NCBI RefSeq assembly: GCF_014700075.1
Contig: NZ_JACXBU010000005.1
Location: 62,001-126,000 of the forward strand
Length of the DNA stretch: 64,000 nucleotides
From: Pseudomonas sp. JM0905a
GTDB lineage: Bacteria; Pseudomonadota; Gammaproteobacteria; Pseudomonadales; Pseudomonadaceae
Reading direction: 5' to 3'
Shown: positions 1-8,336 of the stretch, piece by piece
How the letters are laid out: each line of letters opens with the position of its first letter
Numbering within the stretch: position 1 is the first letter of the stretch
Program-made: the position numbers and the translations under genes
The notes under the pieces: model-generated
The model's input: only the letters and a program-made list of their open reading frames with translations
What the model was told of the DNA's origin: nothing
Databases searched by the model: none

Positions 1-250
1 TCCAGGCGGCGACGGCGGCGAAGGAGGCGGCGAGGATCCAGCTCAGGGTGGCGGCGGAGAAGAAGCTGGCGACCCAGGAACCCACGGCACCGGCGGCGAA
101 GTGGTTGGCTAGGGTGGCGACGACGATGCCCCAGATGATCGGCCAGGGCTTGCGGAAGCGGGCGGCGAGAAGAAGCGCGAGCAGCTGCGTCTTGTCGCCG
201 ATTTCGGCGAGCGCAACGATCAGGGTCGGGACGAAGAGGGATTCCAGCAT
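1..250 (-). CDS. TMEM165/GDT1 (UPF0016) family Mn exporter, N-terminal part
   Basis: The reverse strand from an ATG at 250 reads into the window edge, giving the first 83 residues of a hydrophobic protein. It contains the signature ExGDK(T/S) motif (EIGDKTQ, about residues 16-22) in the first membrane helix, followed by a second hydrophobic segment. This is the UPF0016/GDT1 family, whose bacterial members (MneA type) export manganese. AGGAAA lies about 7 bases before the ATG. The 5' leader carries a yybP-ykoY-like element, which independently points to Mn homeostasis. The second ExGDK motif and the C-terminus lie outside the window, so completeness cannot be judged. Confidence 0.88.
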   Translation of the reverse strand, partial: MLESLFVPTLIVALAEIGDKTQLLALLLAARFRKPWPIIWGIVVATLANHFAAGAVGSWVASFFSAATLSWILAASFAAVAAW

Positions 251-284
251 CAGGTTTCCTACGGGGGCGGGTCGACTAATCACC

Positions 285-330
285 ATGACACACGCAATCT
301 GCCCGCCCCGGGTCAGGTTGTGTGTGTCAT
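285..330 (-). promoter_or_regulatory. Expression-platform hairpin of the Mn riboswitch
   Basis: ATGACACAC just 3' of the aptamer core (322-330) is perfectly complementary over 9 bases to GTGTGTCAT (285-293), with a GC-rich segment (CCCGGGGCGGG) between the arms. On the transcript this hairpin lies between the aptamer and the ribosome-binding site of the exporter gene. Its upper arm begins immediately after the conserved ACAAGACC segment. It is therefore a plausible switch element, but whether it controls transcription or translation cannot be told by eye. Confidence 0.55.
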
Positions 331-458
331 AGGTCTTGTCAAACCGCGGACCTGTCTAGGCAGGTTCTGGGTCGCATGCGCCATGGTCTGTGGACCAAGT
401 GTGTTGACGCACGCCGGGCGAGCAGGGCGCTCGCGGGAGACTACTCCCCTAGGACGGG
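318..458 (-). promoter_or_regulatory. yybP-ykoY (manganese) riboswitch
   Basis: The leader of the UPF0016 gene, read on the minus strand, starts with GGGGAGTAG (441-449), continues through a GC-rich stem and CGTCAACACAC, and closes with TTTGACAAGACCT (331-343). The opening GGGGAGUAG and the closing GACAAGACC blocks are the conserved ends of the yybP-ykoY class, which senses Mn2+. UPF0016 genes are among the commonest targets of this class. An Infernal search with the Rfam model RF00080 would settle it. Confidence 0.85.
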
Positions 459-462
459 GCGC

Positions 463-491
463 ATTGTGCACAAGCCGGGTTGCCCCGGCAA
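463..491 (-). promoter_or_regulatory. Candidate sigma-70 promoter for the riboswitch transcript
   Basis: On the minus strand TTGCCG (486-491) and CACAAT (463-468) are separated by exactly 17 bases. Transcription from here would begin just upstream of the GGGGAGTAG block of the riboswitch. It was found by eye, so support is moderate. Confidence 0.45.
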
Positions 492-509
492 GCGCGAATT
501 GTCGGGCGG

Positions 510-1985
510 TCAGTTGTCGCCGCCGCGAACGTCCATCTCCGAATAGCTCACCAGTCGGCTGCCCTTCTTCAAGCGGTAACCCAGCCAGATGGCGAGGAAC
601 AGCGGCAGGCTGATGTAGGTAGCGGCCAGGCCTGCCCAGTCGATGCGATCGCCGAAGAAGGCCTGGTAGTTCTGCCCGAGGGTGATCAGCAGGCACAGGG
701 TGAAGGCGAACAGCGGGCCGAAGGGGAACAGCTTGGCGCGATAGGGCAGGTCGGCCAGGCGCCCGCCCTGGGTCAGGTAGCCCTTGCGGAAGCGGTAATG
801 GGAAATGGCGATGCCCAGCCAGGCGATGAAGCCGCACATGCCCGAGGTATTGAGCAGCCAGGTATAGAGGGTGCTGTCTCCGACTATGGAGGTGAAGAAG
901 CACAGCGCACCCACCAGGGTGGTGGCGTAGAGCGCATTGCGCGGCACGCCGTTGGCGGACAGGCTGGCGAACAGCTTGGGTGCCTTGCCCTGCAATGCCA
1001 GGTTGTAAAGCATGCGGGTGGATGCATACATGCCCGAGTTGCCGGCCGAGAGGATGGCGGTGAGGATCACGGCGTTCATCACGCTGGCGGCAGCAGCGAA
1101 GCCGGCGCGCTCGAAGAGCAGGGTGAAGGGCGACACGCTGATGTCGCTGGCGTCGTTCTTCAGCAGGGTTGGTTCGGTGTAGGGGATCAGCATGCCGATC
1201 ACGAAAATCGCCAGGATGTAGAACATCAGGATGCGCCAGAACACCTGGCGGATGGCGATGGGGATGTTCTTCTTCGGGTTTTCCGACTCGCCCGCGGCGA
1301 TGCCGATCAGTTCGGTGCCCTGGAACGAGAAGCCGGCGATCATCGCCACCCCGACCATGGCCTGCAGGCCGCCGACGAAGGGGGCGTCACCCAGGGTGAA
1401 GTTGCTGAAGCCCGGGGATTCGATGCCGCCCATGATGCCGAAGATGGTGGCCAGGCCGATGCCGATGAACACCACGACCGTCACCACCTTGATCAGCGCA
1501 AACCAGAACTCGCTCTCGCCGAAGCCCTTCACCGAAACGAAGTTGAGCAGGAACATCAGGCCAAGGAACAGGGCGCTCCAGTAGATGCCGGGTACGTCCG
1601 GCAGCCAGAAACTCATGATCAATTGGGCTGCCACCAGCTCAGCGGCGATGGTCACCGCCCAGTTGTACCAATAGTTCCAGCCAAGGGCGAAGCCGAAGCC
1701 ATCGTCGACGAAGCGACTGCCGTAGGTGCTGAACGAGCCGGAAACCGGTATGTGCGCCGCCATCTCGCCGAGGCTGGTCATGAGGAAGTAGACCATCAGG
1801 CCGATCAGCGCGTAGGCCAGCAGCGCTCCACCGGGACCCGCAGTGGCCACGGTGGCGCCGGACGCGACGAACAGGCCGGTGCCGATGGAGCCGCCGATGG
1901 CGATCATGTTCAGGTGGCGGGGCTTGAGGGAGCGGTGCAGCCCATCCTTGGCGGGAGTGGCGCTGGCAGTGTTCAGATCAGTCAC
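510..1985 (-). CDS. Amino-acid permease, APC superfamily (LysP/AAT type)
   Basis: 491 residues with about twelve hydrophobic segments, the normal size for the amino acid transporter (AAT) branch of the APC superfamily. The N-terminus has the family pattern HLNMIAIGGSIGTGLF in helix 1, followed by GPGGALLAYALIG. It is an inner-membrane, proton-coupled importer. Similarity in helices 1 to 6 is strongest to lysine/aromatic permeases, but the substrate is not certain. The start is a GTG at 1985 (MTDLNTAS), chosen because GGAGA lies 7-8 bases upstream and because the open frame beyond it is low-complexity and overlaps rsmC. It ends just downstream of the Mn-exporter leader. Confidence 0.85.
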   Translation of the reverse strand: MTDLNTASATPAKDGLHRSLKPRHLNMIAIGGSIGTGLFVASGATVATAGPGGALLAYALIGLMVYFLMTSLGEMAAHIPVSGSFSTYGSRFVDDGFGFALGWNYWYNWAVTIAAELVAAQLIMSFWLPDVPGIYWSALFLGLMFLLNFVSVKGFGESEFWFALIKVVTVVVFIGIGLATIFGIMGGIESPGFSNFTLGDAPFVGGLQAMVGVAMIAGFSFQGTELIGIAAGESENPKKNIPIAIRQVFWRILMFYILAIFVIGMLIPYTEPTLLKNDASDISVSPFTLLFERAGFAAAASVMNAVILTAILSAGNSGMYASTRMLYNLALQGKAPKLFASLSANGVPRNALYATTLVGALCFFTSIVGDSTLYTWLLNTSGMCGFIAWLGIAISHYRFRKGYLTQGGRLADLPYRAKLFPFGPLFAFTLCLLITLGQNYQAFFGDRIDWAGLAATYISLPLFLAIWLGYRLKKGSRLVSYSEMDVRGGDN

Positions 1986-2073
1986 AAAAATCTCCAGGTC
2001 CCCCGGTCGAAACCGGGGGAGGGGGGCTATCGGGTGCCGCTTGAGTATGGATAAAGGGCCAGGGCCCGCCAGG

Positions 2074-3072
2074 TCAGCCCCGGCGGGCGCGGTAGATGCG
2101 GAAGCCATCTCCCTCGGCGAGGGTCTGGCAGGGGCCGAGATGGTACTCGATAAGCGGGGGGTATTTGAGGAAGCTGTTGGCCACGATGCGTAGCTCGCCA
2201 CTGGGCAGCAGGTGATTCCGCGCCTCGCGCAGCAGGTCCTCGCTGGCCTGGTAGTCGGTGTGCACGCCTTGGTGGAAGGGGGGATTGCTGACGATGGCGG
2301 CCAGCCCTTCGGGGGCACCGTGAATACCATCGGCGGCGATCACATCGCCCTCAAGGTTATTGGCGGCCAGGGTCAGGCGGCTGCTGGCAACGGCGAAGGC
2401 ATCCACGTCCAGCAGGCTCAACCGGTTCTGTGGATAACGCCGCTTGAGCACTGCGCCGAGCACCCCGGCGCCGCAGCCGAAGTCCAGCAGGTGGCCGCTG
2501 GGCAGTCCGTCCAGTTGCGCTAGCAGCAGGGCGCTACCGCGATCCAGGCGGCCGTGGCTGAACACGCCGGGCAGACTGACCACGTCCAGCGGGCCATCGG
2601 CCAGGTCCAGGCGGTAGCGCTGGGCCAGTGCTTCCAGGTTGGGGGCTGCCGGAGCCTGGTCGACGGTCACCTGCCAGAGCTGGCAATGACGGGCGCTGTC
2701 CAGCTTGCGCGGCTTGCCGAATGCGGCCAATTGCTTGGCGGCGCGTTCGATGCCGCCGCGCTTCTCGCCGACGAGGAAAAGCTCGCCTCCGGGCAGGCGG
2801 GCGGCGAGGGCGGCCAGCAGGTAATCGGTCAGTTCACGGGACTTGGGCAGGAACAGCACGGCAGCCTCGAAGGCATGCTCCGGCGGCGTGGTGCCGAACT
2901 GGCTGCGTCCGGAGAAGCGGCTTTCCAGGGCGGCCTGGTCGCCGGCGTGCCAGCTCCAGCCGCTGGCCTGCGGCAGGGTGCCGAGCATGTCGTCCGCTGG
3001 CAGCCCGGCCAGCAACAGCGGGCGTTGGAACAGTTCGGCCTGTCGAAGCAGGACTTCGCTGCGTGGGTCCAT
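2074..3072 (-). CDS. rsmC: 16S rRNA m2G1207 methyltransferase
   Basis: 332 residues, the expected length for RsmC. It has an N-terminal degenerate methyltransferase-like domain and a C-terminal SAM-dependent domain. The C-terminal half shows the glycine-rich SAM loop [11 protein letters not shown] (about residues 197-207) and the catalytic NPPF motif (SNPPFHQG, about 262-269) typical of N2-guanine methyltransferases. It would methylate G1207 in the 30S subunit. The ATG at 3072 is the natural start. It is read in the same direction as the permease but 88 bases upstream of it, so linkage is uncertain. Confidence 0.93.
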   Translation of the reverse strand: MDPRSEVLLRQAELFQRPLLLAGLPADDMLGTLPQASGWSWHAGDQAALESRFSGRSQFGTTPPEHAFEAAVLFLPKSRELTDYLLAALAARLPGGELFLVGEKRGGIERAAKQLAAFGKPRKLDSARHCQLWQVTVDQAPAAPNLEALAQRYRLDLADGPLDVVSLPGVFSHGRLDRGSALLLAQLDGLPSGHLLDFGCGAGVLGAVLKRRYPQNRLSLLDVDAFAVASSRLTLAANNLEGDVIAADGIHGAPEGLAAIVSNPPFHQGVHTDYQASEDLLREARNHLLPSGELRIVANSFLKYPPLIEYHLGPCQTLAEGDGFRIYRARRG

Positions 3073-3123
3073 CTGAAGAAGATCCTGATAAAAGCAGCGA
3101 ATTTTATCAGGGTCTTGTGGGAA

Positions 3124-4086
3124 TTATCCGATGACTCTGACGGGCGATTCCTTGAACCAGGCTGTGGCGTTCTCGGCAAGCTGCAGGACGATGCGTTGCC
3201 GGGCCTCACGGCTGCCCCAGGCGCTGTGCGGGGTAACGATCAGGCGCGGGATATCGGCGGCCAGCAGCGGGTTGCCATTGCGCGGGGGTTCCTGGGTCAG
3301 CACGTCGGTGGCAGCGCCCCCCAGATGACCGCTGCGCAGGGCGGCGGCCAGGGCCTCTTCGTTCACCAGGCCACCTCGGGCGGTGTTCACCAGCAGGGCG
3401 CCGGGTTTCATCAGGGCCAGTTCGGCGGCGCCGATCATGTCGCGGGTCTGCTCGTTGAGCGGGCAGTGCAGGGTCAGGGCATCCACCTGGGGCAGCAGCT
3501 CATGCAGCGGCAGGCGGTCGGCGCGGGGCGGGCGTCCCGGTAGCTGGCCCAGTAGTACGCGCATGCCGAAGGCTTTCGCCAGCCGTGCGACCGCTCCGCC
3601 CAGTTCGCCGTGACCGAGCAGGCCGAGGGTCTTGCCCTCCAGTTCGAAGATGGGGAAGTCCAGCAGGCAGAACTGGCTGGCCTGCTGCCAGCGGCCGGCA
3701 CGCACGGCCGCCTGGTAGTCCGTGAGGCTGGTGGCCAGGGCGAGCAGCAGCGCGAGGGTGTGCTGGGCCACCGACGGCGTGCCGTAGGCCTGGCAGTTGC
3801 AGACGGTGATGCCATGGGCGCGCGCCGCTTCGAGGTCGATGTTGTTGGCGCCGGTGGCGGCCACCAGGATCAGCTTGAGGTCCGAGCTGGCGGCCATGGT
3901 GGCGGCGTCGATGCGGACCTTGTTGCTGATCGCCACCTGGGCGCCGCGCAGGCGTTCGGCAACTTCGTCATTAGCGGTCTGCGCGTGCAGCTCCAGTTGG
4001 CCGAAGGCCTGCCGCAGGGGAGCCAGGTCGAGGTCGCCGAGGTCGAGGGAAGCGTGATCGAGGAAGACGGCGCGACTGCTGTTCAT
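3124..4086 (-). CDS. D-2-hydroxyacid dehydrogenase (glycerate dehydrogenase/hydroxypyruvate reductase type)
   Basis: 320 residues of the D-isomer-specific 2-hydroxyacid dehydrogenase family. The NAD(P)-binding loop reads GLLGHGELGG (about 155-164). Downstream are PLNEQTRDMI, NTARGGLVNEEAL with the substrate-binding Arg, a catalytic Glu region and TPHSAWGS with the catalytic His. The family reduces 2-keto acids such as hydroxypyruvate or glyoxylate. HprA-like annotation is likely, but the exact substrate cannot be fixed from sequence. It lies 51 bases upstream of rsmC on the same strand and is divergent from the LysE gene. Confidence 0.85.
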   Translation of the reverse strand: MNSSRAVFLDHASLDLGDLDLAPLRQAFGQLELHAQTANDEVAERLRGAQVAISNKVRIDAATMAASSDLKLILVAATGANNIDLEAARAHGITVCNCQAYGTPSVAQHTLALLLALATSLTDYQAAVRAGRWQQASQFCLLDFPIFELEGKTLGLLGHGELGGAVARLAKAFGMRVLLGQLPGRPPRADRLPLHELLPQVDALTLHCPLNEQTRDMIGAAELALMKPGALLVNTARGGLVNEEALAAALRSGHLGGAATDVLTQEPPRNGNPLLAADIPRLIVTPHSAWGSREARQRIVLQLAENATAWFKESPVRVIG

Positions 4087-4167
4087 GCGGGCTGTACCTT
4101 TTTCGGGGGCGTGGGAAGGCGTAAGGTTGCCAGCCTAACAGGTCCCGTCACATCCATCGGAGGTCGC

Positions 4168-4797
4168 ATGTACTGGACGGAATTCCTCACCGTTGCCTTG
4201 ATCCACCTGCTGGCCGTGGCCAGTCCCGGACCTGACTTCGCCATCGTTGTGCGCGAGAGCGTGGCCCATGGACGTCGCGCCGGCACCTGGACCGCGCTGG
4301 GTGTAGGCACCGGCATCTTTGTGCATGTGGCCTATTCGCTGCTGGGCATCGGCCTGATCGTGTCCCAGTCGATCATGCTGTTCAACGCGCTGAAGTGGGC
4401 GGCGGCGGCCTATCTCCTGTACATCGGCATCAAGGCCCTGCGCGCCAAGCCCGCTGACCCGGTTGCCGCCGAGGCCGCCCTGATGGCTGGCGAACGCAGC
4501 CCGCGCGGAGCCTTCGTCACCGGTTTCGTCACCAACGGCCTGAATCCCAAGGCGACCTTGTTCTTCCTGTCGCTGTTCACCGTGGTCATCAACCCGCACA
4601 CGCCGCTGGCCATCCAGGCCGGTTACGGCGTCTACCTGGCCTTCGCCACCGCCGCCTGGTTCAGCCTGGTTGCGATGCTGTTCAGCCAGCGCCGGGTACG
4701 CGCCGGCTTCGCCCGCATGGGGCACTGGTTCGACCGGTTGATGGGCGCGGTACTGGTGGGGCTGGGGATCAAGCTGGCCTTTACCGAACTGAAGTGA
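4168..4797 (+). CDS. LysE/RhtB family amino-acid exporter
   Basis: 209 residues with six hydrophobic segments. The N-terminal motif HLLAVASPGPDFAIVVR (about residues 13-29) is the hallmark SPGPD of the LysE/RhtB family, and GFVTNGLNPKATLFF (about 117-131) is the second conserved block. These inner-membrane proteins export amino acids or homoserine-type compounds. ATG at 4168 is chosen because GGAGG lies 7 bases upstream; the longer open frame is antisense to the dehydrogenase. It is divergent from the dehydrogenase across about 80 bases. Confidence 0.9.
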   Translation: MYWTEFLTVALIHLLAVASPGPDFAIVVRESVAHGRRAGTWTALGVGTGIFVHVAYSLLGIGLIVSQSIMLFNALKWAAAAYLLYIGIKALRAKPADPVAAEAALMAGERSPRGAFVTGFVTNGLNPKATLFFLSLFTVVINPHTPLAIQAGYGVYLAFATAAWFSLVAMLFSQRRVRAGFARMGHWFDRLMGAVLVGLGIKLAFTELK

Positions 4798-4806
4798 ACC
4801 GTTTTG

Positions 4807-4847
4807 GGCGGACCTTCGGCCCGCTTGGCGAATGAATTCGCCCCTAC
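4807..4847. repeat. REP-like element, single right arm
   Basis: Contains the 20-base core gcgaatgaattcgcccctac (4828-4847) preceded by gggcggaccttcggcccgcttg. The same right arm recurs at 30387-30428, 49102-49144, 54500-54541 and 63553-63595. It sits between the convergent LysE and AraC genes and probably acts as a REP/terminator-like spacer. Confidence 0.75.
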
Positions 4848-4857
4848 AGGTTCCGGT

Positions 4858-5682
4858 TCATTCCTTCTCCAGCGTGGCCAGCTGACCCAGGCTGGCCACG
4901 TACTCCCGCGGATTCTCCCCCAGCAGGCGCCGGAACATGGCGCTGAAGGCGCGTCCGCTGCCATAGCCCAGGTCCGTTGCCACGCGCTGCACACTCTGCC
5001 CGGCCAGCAGGCGGGGCAGGGCTTCGGTGAGGCGCAGTTGCTGGCGCCAGTCGTTGAAGCTCATGCCTAATTCACGGGCAAACAGCCGCGCAAGGGTGCG
5101 GCTGCTGGCGCCTACTTCCAGCCCCCAGTCATCCAGAGTGCGGCCTTGCTCAGGTGCCTGCAGCAGGGCCAGGCAGATGCTGCGAAGGCGGCGGTCGTCC
5201 GGCAGCGGCAGATGCAGAGGCATGTGCTCCAGGGCGGCGATCTCGTGGAGGATCAGCCGCTGCACCAGGACCCGATGTTCCCCGGTTTCCACCTCCTCCA
5301 GTTGAATTGCCCGCAGGATCAATTCCCGCAGCAGCGGCGACACCGCCAGCACGCAGCAACCGTCCAGCGTCGCGGGGGCTGCCTCGGCGGCAATGAACAG
5401 GGTGCGCATCTCCACCTGTCCGGACATGAATATCTGGTGCTCCACCCCTGGCGGAATCCACACCGCCTGGGTCGGCGGTATTACCCAGGCGCCGGCTGCG
5501 GTGACCAGGCGCATCAGGCCGCGTGCGGCATAGAGGAATTGCGCTTCGTCATGGCGGTGGAGTTCGACGTGGGCGCCATCCTGATAGTCGCGGGCGACGG
5601 CGCTCAGGCGGCCTTGCTGGTGGAGTCTGATCAGCATGTCAGTTTCGATGACTTCTATGGCAGGTTGAATCGTTCTGGACAA
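4858..5682 (-). CDS. AraC family regulator with N-terminal cupin sensor
   Basis: About 274 residues. The N-terminal half is an AraC-type cupin (HVELHRHDEAQFLYAARG) with HRHD as likely metal or effector pocket. The C-terminal third contains two helix-turn-helix motifs; the second reads RVATDLGYGSGRAFSAMFRRLLGE-like over about residues 222-245 and is typical of AraC/XylS. It is divergent from an MFS transporter with only 38 bases between them, so it probably regulates that transporter. The frame opens with TTG at 5682; ATG at 5637 (MLIRLHQQ) is an alternative that would trim 15 residues. Neither has a strong ribosome-binding site. Confidence 0.85.
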   Translation of the reverse strand: MSRTIQPAIEVIETDMLIRLHQQGRLSAVARDYQDGAHVELHRHDEAQFLYAARGLMRLVTAAGAWVIPPTQAVWIPPGVEHQIFMSGQVEMRTLFIAAEAAPATLDGCCVLAVSPLLRELILRAIQLEEVETGEHRVLVQRLILHEIAALEHMPLHLPLPDDRRLRSICLALLQAPEQGRTLDDWGLEVGASSRTLARLFARELGMSFNDWRQQLRLTEALPRLLAGQSVQRVATDLGYGSGRAFSAMFRRLLGENPREYVASLGQLATLEKE

Positions 5683-5720
5683 CCTAGCATGGCGTTTCCA
5701 ATAACCCGAAATACACCGTC

Positions 5721-6905
5721 ATGAATCGACCTCGAACCGTCATCCGTTTCATCAACGCCGCCCATGTGATCGACCACATGTTCATGCTGATCTTCCCGGC
5801 CGCTGTTCTCGGCATGGGCCGCGATTTCGGCCTGTCCTACGGTGAGCTGATCGGTCTGTCCCTGGGGGGCTTCATCGCCTTCGGTGCTTGTTCCCTGCCG
5901 GCTGGCTGGCTCGGGGATCGCTGGAGCCGGCGGCAGATGCTACTGCTGTTCTTCGTGGGCATTGGTGCTGCCGCCATCTTCACCGGCCTCAGTACGTCGG
6001 TGCCGGCGCTCGTGGCTGGCCTGACCCTGGTGGGCGTGTTCGCCGCCATCTACCACCCCGTGGGGACGGCCATGCTGGTGGCCCACGCCGAGAATAGGGG
6101 GCGGGAAATCGGCATCAACGGCATGTGGGGCAACCTGGGCGTCGCCTTCGCCGCCTTGCTCACCGGTTTTCTCACCGCACGTTTCGGTTGGCGCGCTGCG
6201 TTCATCCTGCCGGGCGCCGTGGCCTTGCTGCTGGGTGTCTGGTTTGCCTGGTGCGTGAAGGACGATGCCCCACCAGCCCTGGCCGCCGGAGCCAAGCGCA
6301 TCGGGAGCGGCATGCGCGTATCGATGCCGCTGGTCTTCGGTGTGCTGGCCCTGGTCACCGCCACCGGGGGCGTGGTGTTCAATGCTTCCACCGTGACCTA
6401 TCCCAAGCTGTTCCAGGAGCGCCTGCATGACCTCTTCGCTGCACCGGAAACCCTCGGCGTGGTGGTCAGCCTGGCCTATGCCTTCGGCGCCATCGCGCAG
6501 TTGCTGATCGGCCGGGTGATCGACCGCGTCAGCCTGAAGGTGCCGTTCGTGCTGCTGACCTTCTTCCAGGCACCGTTGCTTCTGGCGATGGCCTGGGCCG
6601 ATGGCTGGGTGGTGATCCTGCTGGGCGCTGCCTTCATGTTCGCGGTGTTCGGTCAGGTGACGGTAAACGATTCGATGGTGGCCAACTTCGTCGCGCCGCA
6701 GTGGCAGGCGCGGGTGTTCGCGCTGCGCTACTTCGTTTCCTTTGGCGCCAGTGCGGCGGCGATCCCGATGATCGCGTTCATCGAGCCACGGCAGGGGCTG
6801 ACGGGGTTGTACCTGGTGCTGACGGGCTTTGCCGTGCTGACCTTTGCCGCGGCGCTGGTGTTTCCAAGAACGCCGGCGCATGTGCCGAAGGTGGTGGCGG
6901 CATAG
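5721..6905 (+). CDS. MFS transporter
   Basis: 394 residues with about twelve hydrophobic segments and the MFS motif A-like loop GWLGDRWSRRQMLL between helices 2 and 3 (about residues 59-72). YHPVGTAML in helix 4 resembles the fosmidomycin-resistance (Fsr)-like branch. It is an inner-membrane, proton-driven small-molecule efflux or uptake protein; the substrate is unknown. It is divergent from the cupin-AraC gene at 4858-5682, its probable regulator. Confidence 0.87.
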   Translation: MNRPRTVIRFINAAHVIDHMFMLIFPAAVLGMGRDFGLSYGELIGLSLGGFIAFGACSLPAGWLGDRWSRRQMLLLFFVGIGAAAIFTGLSTSVPALVAGLTLVGVFAAIYHPVGTAMLVAHAENRGREIGINGMWGNLGVAFAALLTGFLTARFGWRAAFILPGAVALLLGVWFAWCVKDDAPPALAAGAKRIGSGMRVSMPLVFGVLALVTATGGVVFNASTVTYPKLFQERLHDLFAAPETLGVVVSLAYAFGAIAQLLIGRVIDRVSLKVPFVLLTFFQAPLLLAMAWADGWVVILLGAAFMFAVFGQVTVNDSMVANFVAPQWQARVFALRYFVSFGASAAAIPMIAFIEPRQGLTGLYLVLTGFAVLTFAAALVFPRTPAHVPKVVAA

Positions 6906-6909
6906 GTGT

Positions 6910-6967
6910 GTAGGGTGGGCTGACGCCCACCCTACAAAAAAGGCGCAGCCAAGCTGCGCCTTTTTCT
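6910..6967. terminator. Two adjacent terminator hairpins between convergent genes
   Basis: A first hairpin gtagggtggg/cccaccctac (6910-6935) is followed at once by aaggcgcagc/gctgcgcctt flanked by A and T tracts (6936-6967). The second works in both directions and would end both the MFS gene and the convergent thiolase gene. Confidence 0.85.
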
Positions 6968-6980
6968 GTTCCAGCAACGC

Positions 6981-8156
6981 TTACAGCAGCTCGATCGCCA
7001 CCGCAGTCGCTTCACCGCCACCGATGCACAGCGAGGCGATGCCGCGCTTGCCGCCCTTGTTACGCAGGGCGTTGATCAGGGTGATGATGATGCGCGAGCC
7101 GGTGGAGCCCACCGGGTGGCCCTGGGCGCAGGCGCCGCCGTAGACATTGACCTTGGCGTGGTCCAGGCCGTGTTCGCGCATGGCCAGCATGGTCACCATG
7201 GCGAAGGCTTCGTTGATCTCGAACAGATCCACGTCGTCCTTGTTCCAGCCGGTCTTCTTGAACAGGTTGGTCATGGCGCCGATAGGGGCGAGGGTGAACT
7301 CCGCCGGGTCCTGGCTCTGGGTGGCGTGGCCGACGATCTTCGCCAGGGGCTTGAGGCCACGGCGCTCGGCTTCTTCGGCAGTCATCAGGACCAGCGCGCT
7401 GGCGCCATCGGAGATGGAGCTGGCGTTAGCTGCGGTGATGGTGCCGTCCTTGCGAAAGGCGGGTTTCAGGCCCGGGATCTTGTCCAGGTTGGCGGTCAGC
7501 GGTTGCTCGTCGTCCTTCACCACCACCTCACCCTTACGGGTGGTCACGGTGACCGGGACGATCTCGGCGGCCAGCGAGCCATCGGCGATGGCGGCTTGGG
7601 CGCGCTTCAGGGATTCGATGGCATAGGCGTCCATCTCTTCACGGGAAACGCCGTACTTGTCGGCGGTTTCCTGGGCGAAGGAGCCCATCAGGCGGCCAGT
7701 ACGGGCATCTTCCAGGCCATCGAGGAACATGTGGTCCTTGATCTCGCCGTGGCCCATGCGCAGGCCGGTACGGGCCTTTTCCAGCACGTAGGGGGCGTTG
7801 GACATGCTTTCCATGCCGCCGGCCACCATCACCGAGTTGGTGCCCGCCTTGAGCAGGTCGTGGGCCAGCATCACGGCCTTCATGCCGGAGCCGCAGAGCT
7901 TGTTGATAGTGGTGCAGCCGGTGGCGGCAGGTAGGCCGGCGTTCAGGGCCGCCTGGCGGGCCGGGCCCTGCTTGAGGCCGGCGGGCAGCACGTTGCCCAT
8001 GATCACCTCCTGCACGTCGGCCGGCTGGATGCCGGCGCGGCTGACGGCCTCGCGTATGGCCAGCGCTCCAAGGTCCACGGCGGAAACGCCGGACAGGCTG
8101 CCCTGGAAGCCGCCCATGGGTGTACGGGCGCCACTGACGATAACGATATCGGACAT
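6981..8156 (-). CDS. atoB: Acetyl-CoA C-acetyltransferase (thiolase)
   Basis: 391 residues, full thiolase length. Active-site Cys88 lies in INKLCGSGMKAV. The second half carries NEAFAM and GGACAQGHPVGSTG with the catalytic His and Cys. It condenses two acetyl-CoA or cleaves 3-ketoacyl-CoA in the cytosol. The biosynthetic-type spacing and length favour AtoB/PhaA-like thiolase II over the fatty-acid oxidation FadA. It is divergent from an acyl-CoA ligase with 180 bases between, containing nested inverted repeats, so the two may be co-regulated in acyl-CoA metabolism. Confidence 0.92.
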   Translation of the reverse strand: MSDIVIVSGARTPMGGFQGSLSGVSAVDLGALAIREAVSRAGIQPADVQEVIMGNVLPAGLKQGPARQAALNAGLPAATGCTTINKLCGSGMKAVMLAHDLLKAGTNSVMVAGGMESMSNAPYVLEKARTGLRMGHGEIKDHMFLDGLEDARTGRLMGSFAQETADKYGVSREEMDAYAIESLKRAQAAIADGSLAAEIVPVTVTTRKGEVVVKDDEQPLTANLDKIPGLKPAFRKDGTITAANASSISDGASALVLMTAEEAERRGLKPLAKIVGHATQSQDPAEFTLAPIGAMTNLFKKTGWNKDDVDLFEINEAFAMVTMLAMREHGLDHAKVNVYGGACAQGHPVGSTGSRIIITLINALRNKGGKRGIASLCIGGGEATAVAIELL

Positions 8157-8230
8157 CTCGAACCTACCTATGTGGAAAACGGGCCGCGACCGGCCGGAGC
8201 CGACGATTCTATCTCGTGACCGAAAAGCTA

Positions 8231-8269
8231 AAAAGAGTCACCCATCAAATCACTCTTTTGACTGATTTG
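8231..8269. promoter_or_regulatory. Nested inverted repeats in a shared divergent promoter
   Basis: Two perfect inverted repeats overlap: aaaagagt (8231-8238) with actctttt (8252-8259), and caaatca (8246-8252) with tgatttg (8263-8269). They sit between the divergent thiolase and acyl-CoA ligase genes, where a fatty-acid-responsive repressor site would be expected. The binding protein is unknown. Confidence 0.4.
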
Positions 8270-8336
8270 CGCCTGGACGAGGGGGCCTAAAGTCAGGAAC
8301 AACAAAAAAGTCCTCCAACCTCACCAGGTGCGCCTC

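Noticed and set aside
480-2054. A long plus-strand open frame of over 500 codons opposite the permease
   Set aside because: It is the antisense shadow of a GC-rich membrane-protein gene, with unusual composition (rich in Gly, Gln, His, Val) and no recognisable domain or ribosome-binding site.
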